Assembly: GCA_024195585.1 (NCBI GenBank)
Contig: SWBL01000285.1
Coordinates: 1-64,000 of the forward strand
Length of the DNA stretch: 64,000 nt
DNA from: Aureobasidium sp. EXF-3400
Taxonomy: Eukaryota > Ascomycota > Dothideomycetes > Dothideales > Saccotheciaceae
Reading direction: 5' to 3'
This document shows positions 11,501 through 23,274 of the stretch, piece by piece. Every line of letters begins with the position of its first letter. Position 1 is the stretch's first letter. The notes beneath the pieces are model-generated. The model was not told the DNA's origin, searched no databases, and saw only the letters and a program-made list of their open reading frames with translations. The translations under genes were made by a program, and so were the position numbers.

Positions 11501-13999
11501 CTGGAAAACAAGCCGCCGCCACTACTTTTGGGAGCAATAGGTGTTGGGGGTGATTCGGTTGTTGGAGTGCTGAGCCCAGCACTTTCATTGCTCACACTTA
11601 TACTGGCAGTCGATTTTGCCGTTCCTAGTCCCCCTACCAGACTGATTTGACGTGGCATGGGAGCTCTCTTAGGCGTTGTTTTCGTAGTACGTATTGACGA
11701 TTGTTTTGGCTGGTCCATCTTGGCTTGTGGAACGGCACGTTTGGGAGGTGATCTAGTAGCAAGATATCCAACATTTCGTGGACTTTCTCCAGGTCTGGCA
11801 TGAGTTGATGCAAAGCTTGCTCTTGGTTTAGTAGGTGAGGTGCTAAATCTCACGGTAGTTTCCAAACTGGTTCGAGAAGATTCGATCGGGGTCTGGTCCA
11901 GTATCGTCTTGATGGGAGGAGAGTCCTGTGTTCTGAAGGGAACTTGCTTATCGTAAGCGGCCATCCAATCGGCCAGCTCTTTGCGTGTAGGCATGTCCAT
12001 CTTCATGTGAGAATCATCGTCATGTTGTTGTGGTGAGCCACTAATGTATCCATGGAACGATCGTGTCGAGCCATAGCTTCCAGAGAGTTCCTCGGTTGGT
12101 GCAGGCTCCAGATGAAGTCTTCCTTGACGCGGTCTTTCAACGTTTGCATATCCGGGTAGCATTAGTGGAATCGCGATGTCGCTCATCTCGGTCTCCATGA
12201 GGCCCATCATCTGAAGTTCGTACATTCGGCAACTTGTGGTGAACGGGTCGTTTCTTTTTGATCCTTTCTTCTTCTTGTAGTTCAATCCGTATTGAGTTCG
12301 TAGGTGCTCCTCGTCGGAATGTCCTGTCCAGAACGATACATCGATCCAATGTGGCAACGCATAGCTCCATTGGACTCCAGACTCCATCAAGGTGCCTGGT
12401 ACTTGTTCTTTGGTGTTACTACTGCCTCTTCTCATGAATCTGCCTGTGCTTCGAGGAGTGCCGGACATATGACTTTCCAGATAGCCGGCCTGGCGAGGTG
12501 TGCTACCTCCTTCGAATGTATAGATATCGGATACAACTGGGAGGCCAGGAAGAACATGAGGGCTCCTGTACCTAAATAGAGGTACAGAGTGGAGAGGCAT
12601 TCGGGCTAAGGAGACAAGATCAACGCCCATGCCACTTGCAACCAGAGCATCGGTCGTCAGTTTCAGTGTGTTGTAATCGACTTCGAATATTCCTGTGCCA
12701 GCAGTAACAATACACAGTGAAATGCCTGTGTGTACGAGATCGCGGTCGATATAGTCCTTGGCGAATTGTGATGCAGCCAGATTGATCGCTTCCAGTATGT
12801 TGCCTCGTGCCGATGTTGTAGGTTGACCGGCAATCACAGACTCCGTTTCAGTACGAGCTTTGACTGATGCTAGCGTTTCTGGAGGTGGACCGTAAGCATC
12901 GTTGCCGCCGACCACAGAGACATCCTTCAGGAAAACCTTGAACTCCTTTTTGAGCTTGTACAAAATATCAACCCACCGACTACTCGCCGCGTCAGTAGTG
13001 ACCACTCGGTAGTAATCGCGAAACTCGCGACCATTGCCAGGCGTGCGTACGTTGTTGGGCGGCATGTCCGTATCCTCATCTCGACGAACTAGGACACCTC
13101 GTTCATACTCCAGTCGAGTGAACATGACGATACTGACCAGATGATGCACATTGAGTCTCTGCCAACGCTTGAACAGATCGGGTAAGAACCCATTGATGAC
13201 TTTGTTGAACATGATCTCGCCAGAGCCTTCTGCATCAAAGTCCCACATCTCGCGAGACATCTGCACGAATATGATATATTTGGCAGATTCGCTGCGAAAG
13301 ATGGGCTTCGTGGAGGACGAGAAGAAGGCCGAGGTCACTTTCTGTCCATCTACAAAGATGTTTTTCACAGTGACTTTGATACTGCCTAGGAAAAGCAGTT
13401 TCTGCCCTTTGTAGACAGATTTCTCGCTCAGTACTGCTACTGTTAGCCTCCACATGTCCGAACGCGCTAGGTACTGGTCGCGAAACACAATCTCTACGTG
13501 AGATGCAGAGTGCACATCTTCAAACACCTACGAAGATGTCAGTCATACTCAACGTCATGTGATAGCAGCTGAATATTACCGGAAGGACGATTGCCTGCAT
13601 GTTGTTGCGGAAGCCAAAAGTAGACGCTGCATTGCTATGAACAGAGACTTGAAGCCTGGGCTGCTTTCGTTTTTGCTCAGGAGTCATATCGCGAGCCACA
13701 AAGACCAAAGACCGAGAGGGGTCTGCATGCTTCTCCATATCTGATACATGCTTGACGGATCTTCTGCTGCCATGGCGAAGAGACGTCTTTCCTGGTGTGT
13801 TCTCGGGCCGTGTGGCAGTGAGGGCTGGCGTACTGATGGAGAAGTCATGCGTCGAAACTGTGTTCTTCAAGGCCGCAAGTTTACAAAGAGATCCTTCATC
13901 GAGAGCCACACGATCCGAGTTGAAGACTACGGTCTCTTCTGAGAAGCTGTCATCATGAATCCACAGCAGGCAGAAGTGGTGCTGTCCGGGCGTCGACAT
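8521..13999 (-). CDS. IML1: Iml1/DEPDC5, vacuolar GATOR1 (SEACIT) subunit
   Basis: Iml1 is the GAP subunit of the Iml1-Npr2-Npr3 (SEACIT/GATOR1) complex, which turns off Gtr1 (RagA/B) and thus TORC1 when amino acids are scarce; it acts on the vacuolar membrane. Exon 1 is 13999-13580 and exon 2 is 13527-8521, with a 52-bp GTAATA...TAG intron; the product is 1808 aa. The N-terminal domain, including the MWDFDAEGSGEIMFNKVINGFLP stretch, spans about residues 100-330. A Ser-rich disordered region covers about 520-870. A DEP domain (HFKTHWKCFRGDHLTSFLLV) lies near 1295-1380 and is followed by the conserved C-terminal region with YHIRLEW and FTQFIHKSGG. Length fits filamentous-fungal Iml1. The start ATG is 14 bp from a Met-less leader. 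It lies upstream of a second Rag-GTPase regulator. Confidence 0.95.
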
Positions 14000-14512
14000 G
14001 ATTATGAGCTATGGCCGAAACTGATCGTGCGCATGTCATCTGTCCATGTAAAATCCGAATCCGCTCATTTCGTTCAGATTGTAGTAAAAGAACGTGCAAA
14101 TTTCATAATTTTGCTCGCTGATGTTGATGATTGATGAGTGCTCGATTGATAGAAAGAGCACGCGTTTCCAGGTCTTGAGTCAAACAAAGCAAACAACCCT
14201 CGATCTTGCTGATGGGGTGACCCGGATCGACTACTCTCACCTCTCTGATATCAATATTATCTCTCGACTATCACGACTGACATGTATTTAGATATGTGAT
14301 TGGGTAAATGGTTTTGGACTCCTTAAGATGTATCCAAACTGATGGCGTGTTCTCGACGTTAGGCGCTATTGTTGACGAACAACATATTTGTTTGTGTTGG
14401 ATGGCCTGAGGCTTATTTATTGACCGGTACTTTGACTCATCGGATGCACTACACATTGAAGTTTTGATATGTTAACACTGTACATTGCGCATCTAAGATG
14501 GCCTAATCTAGT
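14000..14512. other. Intergenic, IML1 promoter
   Basis: About 510 AT-leaning bases between IML1 and the stop of the BTB gene. No coding frame or RNA gene is recognisable. It probably carries the IML1 promoter and the BTB gene 3' UTR. Confidence 0.5.
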
Positions 14513-16667
14513 TTAGGCGTCCAATGTTAGTCTATCTAGAAGATTGTCGATCTTGTTGAGAAGTATTTGGTAGTTGATGGCGTCTTGTGCAAACTCATCA
14601 CCAGCAATCTCTCCATCCAGTGTGCGGATAACCAGATTGTGGTTATCAAGCGCATCTTGTGGTGGTGTTGTGCCCGAGTGTATGTCGACACCTTCGTCGT
14701 CTGCGAACATGACCTCGCTAGGATCGAAGACGTCTTTGCCAGGTAAAGAGGCAGGATCTAGTGTTTCTGTCTCCTCTGTCTCCTCTGTCAGTTGCTCGAG
14801 CCCTGAGTCTTCCATTCTCAAACGGAAACGATCCGAAAGGTAATAGCGAATACTGCAAGCAAAGTCAGTAATCGAATCTCATGTACCACCTTGCGCGGTG
14901 TGAACTTACTCATCGATAAGCTCGACGGTATCTGTTTCCTGACGTCCTTGAATCCTCGAGGCACTCTCCTTAACCAATTCCTCAAAGTCCGGGTCATCAA
15001 TAAAACGCTCCAGTCGGTAGGCGATGAATCGTGCACCAAACTCTTCGAGACGATGAACACGCGTGTCCCAGCCGGCACGAATGATGTCGTAAACATCTAT
15101 TACATCTTCAGCAGCTGTTTCGCCCCGCGGGTTCTCTGCTTCGACTACGGAAGCACCACCGTTGCCGAGAGTTGATATGATAACCGCAGCACGTTGTTTC
15201 AGCTTCTCAATAAACAAGAGGTCAGCTGCAAAGAGGACATCAACAGCCACCTCTAACGAGAAGTCTGCCTTTTCAGTGTAGAGATAGGTCAAGACAATTT
15301 CCAAAACCTGGGGTGAGCAGTCGATAGGAATGATGTGGAGGTGTGGTGAATCTTGAGCCTCTCTGAAGCTAGAGGAGAACATGGCGCTGAAGAATTCGGA
15401 TCGCAACAACATCGCGCGATGAACAGGGAAAAGAACAGATTTCCGTTTGCGAGAGGGAGCTTCTGTTGAAGTCTGGTCTGACGAGAAGCTTCCGATTGGA
15501 ATACCATTCAATGGCCCCTCGGTATTGCGGACATCTTTTTGTGTTGCCTGAGTTTCGTCTGCAGCATCTTCCTCTGGTTCGTCGGCTCTGAGCAAGACGT
15601 CGGCAAAGATGGCATTGTCTCTATCCCATTTGACTTGATCGGCCTTCTCAGTATCGGTATGGACTTTGTGTCGTAGCACGTTCGCTCGGAACCAGGTGGC
15701 AAACTGGTCTCGACCGCGAGCTAACTCTTCTGTCCTGCGTTGTCGTGCTGTACGCCTGTCACCAGCATCAATGATGCTCTCAAACAGCTTTGGGACTTCA
15801 AGTTGTTTGCCTAGCTTGTCGATGCCTGCCAGGATGGCCTTTTGCTCTTCCGCATCTTCGCTCAGTTCAGCGGACGCTTCTCCCAGATATAGATAGCGAA
15901 CGACAGAGTTGAAGGACTGAGAGGGTATCTTTGGCGGTAGTTTCCATGATGTGGTATCTGGCTGCTGGGCGAGCTTTTCGGCAAAGTATGGAGAGCGAGC
16001 AGCAAGAATGAACTTGTGTAGGGCAAAGTCCCGGTCGTAAGTCGTGACAAGGATGTCGGTCGTCTTCGGCTCTGGTCGTGAGAGCAACGATGTCGTGTGG
16101 GCGGCGAGCGGCTGAAGAGGATCGGTCGACTTTGAGAAATCATACTGCAGTAGCAGGTTGCGAATGCGATCGTTCAAGGCATTGTACAGACAGCGTTCGC
16201 CTTGGAAGGTATCACGCTCACACAGGGCTCCGGACTCGAGAAGGTGTTGGCACACCTCGTAGTGACCACATAGACTGGCCTATGCACCGAGTTGATTAGT
16301 TGCTGTTACCGTTATCGGTCTGTGCAGCGAGCACGACGTACCAAGATCAAGGGAGTGTAATCATATCTGTCTCTTGCGTTTATGTTGACACCGGCCGAGA
16401 TCTATTTCTGTATTAGATGATGATAGAGACAAAGCAGACATCGAAAATACCTGTTCCTGGCACACTTTCAGATCACCCCTGAACTAAGGTTAGTTTGTAC
16501 GAGAACAAGTCGGTAGAGCGACAGGTGTTTTACCTTCTGCAGGCTTCACAGAAGATACGAAAGGCCTCACTAGTATCAAGCGGATTGTCCTCTTTGAGGT
16601 GGCCGCTGTTGATTTGCTGCTTTTCGGCAAACAAGGCGGCCTCGATCTCATGCTTCTTAACGACCAT
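14513..16667 (-). CDS. Ankyrin repeat and double BTB/POZ protein (ABTB1/YIL001W-like)
   Basis: Likely adaptor protein of the ABTB1/BPOZ type; BTB proteins of this class often serve as Cullin-3 substrate receptors, which is family knowledge and not shown here. Five exons: 16667-16534, 16478-16451, 16401-16342, 16279-14910 and 14852-14513; 643 aa. The second exon is only 28 nt. Residues ~37-115 form ankyrin repeats (CRRGDLKVCQEQISAGVNIN, then YTPLILASLCGHYEVCQHLL). One BTB domain starts near 150 (DILVTTYDRDFALHKFILAARSPYFAEKL). A second covers about 350-430 (KSVLFPVHRAMLLRSEFFSAMFSSSF). A helical tail follows. The small N-terminal exons complete the first ankyrin repeat, which supports the joins. 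Divergent from nimA. Confidence 0.88.
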
Positions 16668-17148
16668 GGCGATTTGGATGTTCTCTTTCACACGAAGCAG
16701 ACTCGACCACAGACCATGATACCTCTGCCTTGGAAATATCTATATTTTGTTTTGCACGATGCAATCACCGAATGGCTCTGTACGAGTGGCGTCGCTCCAC
16801 CATGACGCGCAGTTATGCAAGAAGACCCTGACAGGGCAAGGCCGGCCCGCACGAGCTTCGGAGCGAGTCAAGTTTTGGCAGGCGTTGCCCGGTGGATGTT
16901 AGTGTTGACTTTTGCAAACACAGGCCATAGAGTGTCGCACTTTTGTCCATGCCTTCCCGCTGCCAGCCCAAGGCTCATCAGCTCTTCCACATTGCTTCCC
17001 ACTTCCCACTCCTCTCTCAGCTGGCCATGATTAGCGTCTAGTGGCTCTCTTCGTCATTTCTCATTTGTCGCTCTGTCGCTACTCCTACATCGAGACACCT
17101 TTTCTCTTCTGTTGATTCCTATACATCATCCGTCAACCACCTAACACA
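16668..17148. promoter_or_regulatory. Divergent promoter, BTB gene / nimA
   Basis: The 481 bp between two start codons facing away from each other must serve both genes. A CT-rich run (about 17050-17115) precedes the nimA start, a common feature of fungal core promoters. No specific factor site is claimed. Confidence 0.55.
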
Positions 17149-19474
17149 ATGGCCGAGACAGAGGCCGAGAAGTACGAGGTCCTGACCAAGATTGGTATGC
17201 TCTCCCGTCCATCTTCCGCTCTCCTGTACTCTGCTGACACATCTCAGGTCAAGGTTCATTCGGCATCATCAGAAAGGTCCGCAGAAAGAATGACGGCCTT
17301 GTATGTCCTGCAACTATGTCCTCGTCCATATCTCACCGCTGATACTCCTCCCAGATTCTTTGTCGCAAAGAAATATGTTACACCCGCATGTCACAGAAGG
17401 AACGCGAGCAGCTTTCAGCCGAGCTCGACATTCTACGAGGTCTTCGCCATCCCAACATTGTCGCCTATTATGAGAAGGAGCACTTGAAGGCTTCGCATGA
17501 CCTGCATCTTTACATGGAATATTGTGGAAATGGAGACTTGGGAATGATGATTAAGGACCTCAAGGCTCGCAACGAATACGCCGACGAAGAGTTCGTCTGG
17601 ACCATCTTCGCACAACTCGTCAGCGCTCTGTACCGCTGCCACTACGGCGAAGATCCACCAGACGTAAACAGCAACGCCCTTGGCCTGACAAAAAACGCCC
17701 TCCCCCTCAAGAGCAAACAGGCACACAAGATGATTCTTCACCGTGATCTGAAGCCCGAAAATGGTACAACTTCGTCTTCCCAATATCTGTAATTACAGAG
17801 CAGCTAACACAATCTTCAGTCTTCCTGGGTGAAGGTAACGCGGTCAAGCTCGGTGACTTTGGCCTCTCCAAAATTATTCTCTCTCACGACTTCGCCTCTA
17901 CCTACGTCGGCACTCCCTTCTACATGTCGCCTGAAATTTGCGCTGCCGAACGCTACTCTCTATACTCGGACATCTGGTCACTCGGCTGCATCGTCTACGA
18001 GCTCTGCACCAGAGAGCCTCCCTTCAACGCCCGAACCCACCTCGAACTCATTCAGAAGATCAAGCTCGGAAAAGTCGCCCCTCTACCACGCATATACTCC
18101 AAAGAGCTCTCAGATGTCATCTCGGCATGTCTTCAAGTCAACCCGAATTCACGGCCGGATACAGCCAGCCTCCTCAACTTGCCCAGAGTCAAGCTCGTAC
18201 GGAAAACACAAGAAGGTGTCATGGTCCTACAGCAACACATCACCGCAAAGGAAAACGCTATTGCAGCTCTGAAGTCGGCGCAAGATAAGATTGCACGCCT
18301 GGAATCCGAGAAGCAATCTATGCACGATCAGATCGACAAACAGCTCAGACTGGAGTGGGAGGCAAAGGCTCATCTCGAAATCAACCGCCAGATGGACGTG
18401 GCAGGAGAAAGATTACGGGATCACTACAGACAGCTCTTCGAGCAGCAAGTCGAGGAAGAAGTAGAGAGAAGACTTTCTTCGCTGCCGTCATCACGCACTA
18501 GCTCAACGAACTCGGCATCAGACACTATCGAGCCACCAAAGCGCTCCTCAACACCTACACAATCCTTGGAAGAATCTTCTTCGCTCGTCACCATAGGAGA
18601 GGCCGACGACGAAGGTCCCAGTCTCAACGCTCTTACCCTGGAGGACTCACCCCTCGTCCAGAGACACAAGCCTCTGAGATCGTCCAATCGCACCCCCTTC
18701 ACACGCGCAAAGACTTTCGCTGGCACCAACGAGGTCGCTCCCAGTCCTATGGACATCCAGATGGTTGATCCCAGCCCGATGAGCATCGCTTCCCTGAATT
18801 TGTCACCGCGTAGGAACGCACCACTCGAGGGAAGCAAGCTGAGACAGCCTACTTTCAAGGGACCGAACATGTTCGATCGTGCTACCCGTGAGAGCAACCT
18901 TACTCTCTTCCCTGGCGATGAAGCCGAAGACGAAGATGCTTTCGGCTCGGACGGTGGTTCGCCCATCAGATCCAGACCGAGCAGCAGGGAGAACGACCCT
19001 TTCAAGGTCCTTGCCCAGCCTTCGAGACCGGCTATGTCGAGACAAAAGACCATGCCTACACAGCTTCAATCGCGCTTGAAGTCAGTGCCCAACCTGGCAC
19101 CCAGCACTAGACGTGCTGCAGCATCACCCAGCCGCTCTCCTATGAACAAGGGTCTTCCAATCAGCCCTAGTAGAAGAGCACCCGCCATTCCATCTCAGCC
19201 TTCTAAGACAGCGTTGGCCACCAAGAAGGGCGCCAAGGGTGAAGACATGCTCAAGGCTGTTCACCGTAACAACCTACAGCAAGGCATTCAGGGCCGCACC
19301 CTGGTGGAGCTGGCACAAGCTAGAGGTATCTCCAGCCCATCGTCTAGCATGGAGGTCCCCAAAGTCTCGACAAAGGCAAGTCTGGACAGAGAGCCTCTGT
19401 GGGACCCCGAACGCGATGAGATGCCCTCGCCCTTCCTGGTCAAGACTCGCAGAGTCGGAATCATGCCCAGATAA
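17149..19474 (+). CDS. nimA: NIMA-type mitotic Ser/Thr protein kinase
   Basis: NIMA kinase promotes entry into mitosis, chromatin condensation and spindle/pore changes in filamentous fungi. Exons are 17149-17194, 17248-17300, 17355-17763 and 17820-19474; 720 aa. The Gly loop IGQGSFGIIRKV is split by intron 1. The kinase domain (about 11-300) has HRDLKPEN, DFGLSK, and the activation segment GTPFYMSPE, plus the NIMA-specific insert before the catalytic loop. A coiled coil follows at about 315-430, then a basic Ser/Pro-rich tail. PEST-like acidic stretches lie near 545-575. The length matches Aspergillus NIMA (699 aa) and Neurospora NIM-1. The start context CACAATGG is strong. It is divergent from the BTB gene. 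Confidence 0.95.
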
Positions 19475-19889
19475 GTGTTTGAATCATAGGGCAGGTTCAA
19501 GGTTTCCCCTTCTTGTTTTCGAAATTGTGGATGGAGGCAAAACAGCGATACCAATTGTTTCATTTGTGCGTTCAACGGGATCCGGGATCCGTCCGGCGGC
19601 ATAATACTGGCATTGACATGGAGTTACGATCATCTCCTGGATCTTTTGTCCGCTTTTTGGTTTTTGGAGTTTTGGATTCTCATGATGGAGTATCTGGTTT
19701 TGGTTTTTCTCATGGGAATAGGCTGAAGAGGAGGGCACGCCCTTTTGACCTCTTGATTTTCTCGTTTCCCTTTTCTCTCTACCAACACACACAAGACAAG
19801 ACCACCATAGCGTAGCGTCTTGCACATTTTCGTACTGTTTTTCAAATCAAAGATTCCCATTTCAAACCATCAAATACTTTCAAATCATG
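19475..19889. other. Convergent 3' region, nimA / RWD gene
   Basis: About 415 bp between two stop codons of converging genes. No coding frame of note; T-rich stretches on the plus strand are compatible with 3' ends of both transcripts. Confidence 0.5.
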
Positions 19890-20722
19890 CTAGTCTGTCT
19901 TTGCAATCTTCATAGCTTGGAGAAACAGGTCAGCAGTATCAGCATCAATCTTCTTGAGTGCTTCTGCAATTTCTCCTAGTCCCTCGACCTCGAGCACACC
20001 GTCTCCAGGTCCGCAGATACGCTTATCAGCAGTCTCTTCGCCTCTGACCTGTAATGCTTGCCAGCGCAATTGTTTCAAGCGACGGATAAAATCGTCTACT
20101 TGATCTTCGTCACCCTCAACGAACACTGAACCGGGATGACCTGGACGACTGTAGCCACTCAAGGACAACTCCTTGGACCACGCCTGGATGTCTTTCCGCT
20201 TCGAGGTGGCCAAGAGATGATGCGACCATATGACCACACGCTTGATCCTTGCAGTATGTTGCTGCCGATTACCATCATTGTTTTTATGCTGATCCGCACT
20301 TGAGTTGTTTTCGGTCAACTCGGGCAGGTGTTCAGTGAACAGCGTCACAATGAGATCGAGCATCTCCACACCAGTCTCTTGTTCCTCTACTAGTTCTGCT
20401 AACTTTGCTCTTCCGCGTTTCCGTGTCGAAGTATCTACGTCACTACCACAGGACAGATACACATGTGGCTTTTGAGTATCGGGGTAGGTATCTGGGAGAG
20501 AGAATTCGAGGGCGTAGCTGGCTGTGTTGTTGAAAATCAGCCAGGGATGGATTGGGTGACCGGGGTTCATGTACGGTGGATGGTCAAGGTAAAGTTGGGG
20601 TCGGTGGTTATGGCTGGTATTTCGAGGTCGGGTGGTGGGTTGCTGCGCCAGGAGAACTCGGAAGGGTACATTGTTGTGAGCAGAGTTAGCTCTGCAGCTT
20701 GTCGTTCGCGGTTTTCTTCCAT
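19890..20722 (-). CDS. RWD domain protein (RWDD2-like)
   Basis: RWD-domain protein resembling RWDD2A/B; the molecular role is not established. Exon 1 is 20722-20575 and exon 2 is 20521-19890, giving 259 aa. The 53-bp intron (20522-20574) starts GTACAT, has a CTGAT branch site and ends ACACAG. Without splicing the two halves are in different frames and overlap at ATGA, which could be taken for a frameshift. Residues 1-115 are the RWD fold: a leading helix ERQAAELTLLTTMYPSEF, strand FTLTIHPSYALEFSLPDTYP and KPHVYLSCG. The C-terminal half (RVVIWSHHLLATSKRKDIQAWSKEL...) matches the DUF1115/Prp3-C-like domain that accompanies RWD in this family. Divergent from the nucleoporin gene. Confidence 0.85.
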
Positions 20723-21028
20723 CGTGATTTGGGCTTGTTCAAGAGTTTGTGGTTTGGGAAGGAACGATGGTGAATGACGGAGTAACTGCCAAGAAAGATG
20801 GTAGAAGCTCGGGCCGGGTGTTGCTTTTGGTTGCGGAGGTGACGCTTGAGAAAGAGCAGTCGAGTGTTTTCCTTTCTCCACTCTAACGCTTGATATACAT
20901 TCACACAATCACTACACGGCTGTGTCTCATCCAACACAATAAAGGCCTAGGATTTTGCAGCTGCGCCACCATCTTTTCCGCGACCCTTATTTCACACCCT
21001 CGATCCACGTCTTCCACACAACCCAACT
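20723..21028. promoter_or_regulatory. Divergent promoter, RWD gene / Nup53
   Basis: 306 bp between divergent start codons. It must drive both genes; I see no specific element beyond short pyrimidine runs. Confidence 0.5.
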
Positions 21029-22264
21029 ATGAACTCGATACGCGGGGGCATGCAAGTCCATGCTGTGCCCGAGAGTGAAAGAGCTGTCGATGCATCTGGT
21101 AAACGTCTACCATGGGGCTACGAGTTTGCCGAGTACGTTGGAGTACATCCCCAACAACATCAACCCAAACTAACCCCAAGCAGTGCAGAGATAGGCCGCA
21201 GACGAGAACCCGAAGAGAAAGGACCATTCGGACGCTCAGTACGCCGTCGTGGTTTCTCACGCAGCAAGACAGCAACACCAGCGCGCAAGGAGGACGTCGT
21301 GCGACAGGAGAACATGCAGACCGAGGACTTCATCTTTACTAAGTACAAGGATGAACTCAAAGCAAAGGATCCCGTCCAGCCCACACAAAAGCCCACCGAG
21401 GCAGCCGCATCGCAAGCAGCAACCGCAGACTCAGCAAAAGAAGCCACAGAGGTCATCTTATACGGCTTTGGCCCTGAATCGCAATGGGCTGCCATCGAGT
21501 ACTACGAGCGCATCTCAAACGGCATCGTCTACGAAGACTACGATCGCCATCCTCCTCACCAACGCTACGATCACAGCTTAACACACAGTCGTGCAAAACT
21601 GGCACAACGCTCGCTCTCACAAGCCGCTCTTCGCAAACGTAACGCCTACCGTGGTGGAGACCACTGGATCAAAGTCACCTTCGACAGCCCCGAAGCCGCT
21701 GATCTCGCCTGCCACTGCTCTCCCCACCCCATCCATGGCTTCCTCGTTTATGCCGAGCCCTTCAGAGGCAGCGGTCCGCCCAGGGACGCACCTATCCCCT
21801 ACTCGAATGCCGGTGCCCAGATCGATGGCCCAGCTCTCCCTTCCACCTTCAGCACCAGAGACACTCTCACACCCACCGACTCATCCAACACAATGTCCTC
21901 AGCCACTATCACTGGCCAACCCCCAACCACAAACCTCGCCACCACAACATCAAACACCACAGCCCTCGAACCCACCACACCAGCTCAAAAACGTCCCATG
22001 CGTATCGCCGGAGCCACCCGCGCAGTCCTCAAACCCGCCGACTTGGCTTTTGCCGAACCCTCAAAATCCGTATCTTCATCACTGGCATCTTGGCCGTTGA
22101 TCAACTTGTTTGTCGGCACAAAGGGCGATGTGATAGGTTCCGCCGTCCCGCGCACCGATAATGGAGACTTTGATTGGAAGAATGCTAGTCTGTATTGGTT
22201 GATCTTTGCTTGGTTGGATTATTGGCTAGGCACTGATACTTGCGGATTGAGAGGTGACGATTAG
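21029..22264 (+). CDS. Nucleoporin of the Nup53/Nup35 family
   Basis: Linker nucleoporin of the Nup53/35/40 group, which ties the inner ring of the nuclear pore to the membrane. The single frame is 411 codons, but 21133-21183 is a 51-bp segment with GTACGT donor, CTAAC branch site and CAG acceptor, so the spliced product is probably 394 aa (EFAD-AEIGRRREPEE). The Nup35-type RRM spans about residues 110-235 (EVILYGFGPESQWAAIEYYE ... WIKVTFDSPEAADLACHC ... FLVYAEPF). A Thr/Ser-rich linker follows. The last 30 residues form a hydrophobic/amphipathic helix (LYWLIFAWLDYWLG) fitting the membrane-binding helix known at the end of this family. Divergent from the RWD gene. Confidence 0.85.
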   Translation: MNSIRGGMQVHAVPESERAVDASGKRLPWGYEFAEYVGVHPQQHQPKLTPSSAEIGRRREPEEKGPFGRSVRRRGFSRSKTATPARKEDVVRQENMQTEDFIFTKYKDELKAKDPVQPTQKPTEAAASQAATADSAKEATEVILYGFGPESQWAAIEYYERISNGIVYEDYDRHPPHQRYDHSLTHSRAKLAQRSLSQAALRKRNAYRGGDHWIKVTFDSPEAADLACHCSPHPIHGFLVYAEPFRGSGPPRDAPIPYSNAGAQIDGPALPSTFSTRDTLTPTDSSNTMSSATITGQPPTTNLATTTSNTTALEPTTPAQKRPMRIAGATRAVLKPADLAFAEPSKSVSSSLASWPLINLFVGTKGDVIGSAVPRTDNGDFDWKNASLYWLIFAWLDYWLGTDTCGLRGDD

Positions 22265-23274
22265 AGGTCCAGGAATATTGGAGTGATCCTCGAAGCAAGA
22301 ACAATGGTCAAATAGGTGGTCACAGGAAACAAGAGATCTGAGAAATTTGCATAGCGTACGGTGTTCTGCGTTTGGGATTGCAACGGTTGCGGTACAAATG
22401 GTTTCTACGATAAGCAAGGAAGCAAGAAATCAAGAGACGAAAAGGTGAAGAGTGCAACCTTTTTCGCCAATTGACATCCAACCACTTCTATGCTCTCGTA
22501 AACCGGCTAGGTCGGCTGATCCTATCCTTCCGAACAGAGAGCAGCTGTAGAATGATATTGTTGTAAATTGAGCTCTAGGTTACAGGTCAAGAGTTGACCA
22601 GCACAGCACAATTGAGTTCTGATCTGTCGTATTCTGTATCGATCATACTATATTTCACGACCTGTGACAGCATGCAGTGTATCATCAGAAAGTCGCGCAC
22701 ACAGTACCCTCAAAACACCTTTGACCTCGCGCGAGCCTCGAATCGGCAAAACCTTATATAGCGTGTCCTTGAACCATGGCAAATACTCTAAGTTGACTGC
22801 TAGCCTCAAAACCTGAGAAACCCATGCACAGAAAATTAAGTATGATATTCCAGGGCTCCAGAGTCAAGAAGAAAAAAACAAGGAGTCACCACTGAATGTC
22901 AAGATCGTAGGGATTTCATCTTCAAAAAGTCTCAGAAAAACAGGAGGGTCGAGAATCGAAATTATTGGATTATGCATTAAGAAAAAGACATTACTGGACC
23001 CCCTTCCATCTCTTTTAGTTTTACCCACCCATCGATGAGGGAAAAATGAAAGCGATGGAAGGAACTTTGAGAAATGAAAGTTAAGAAAGAGAAAAACGCA
23101 AAGAGGGTATCGTAAAAGAGCAGAAGCAATACTCGAAACAAAGCAGTGAAAGTGGAAGAACAAGCCCCCATCTCACTGCCAGCGGCAAGGCGTCTAGGGA
23201 GTGGAGGTCCACATCCAACATCCCTTTGACGTGCAGAGATATATGCCAGCCATGCACACAAGCGTCCAAGCTGC
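22265..23274. other. Convergent gene-free kilobase
   Basis: About 1 kb between the stops of Nup53 and the orphan gene at 23275. No coding frame is supported. A purine-rich run lies at about 23037-23110 (plus strand). It may contain long 3' UTRs. Confidence 0.5.

Noticed and set aside
20560..20580. Apparent frameshift with ATGA overlap in the RWD gene
   Set aside because: A 53-bp intron with GTACAT donor, CTGAT branch site and CAG acceptor joins the halves in frame and restores FTLTIHPSYALEF, so no frameshift is needed.
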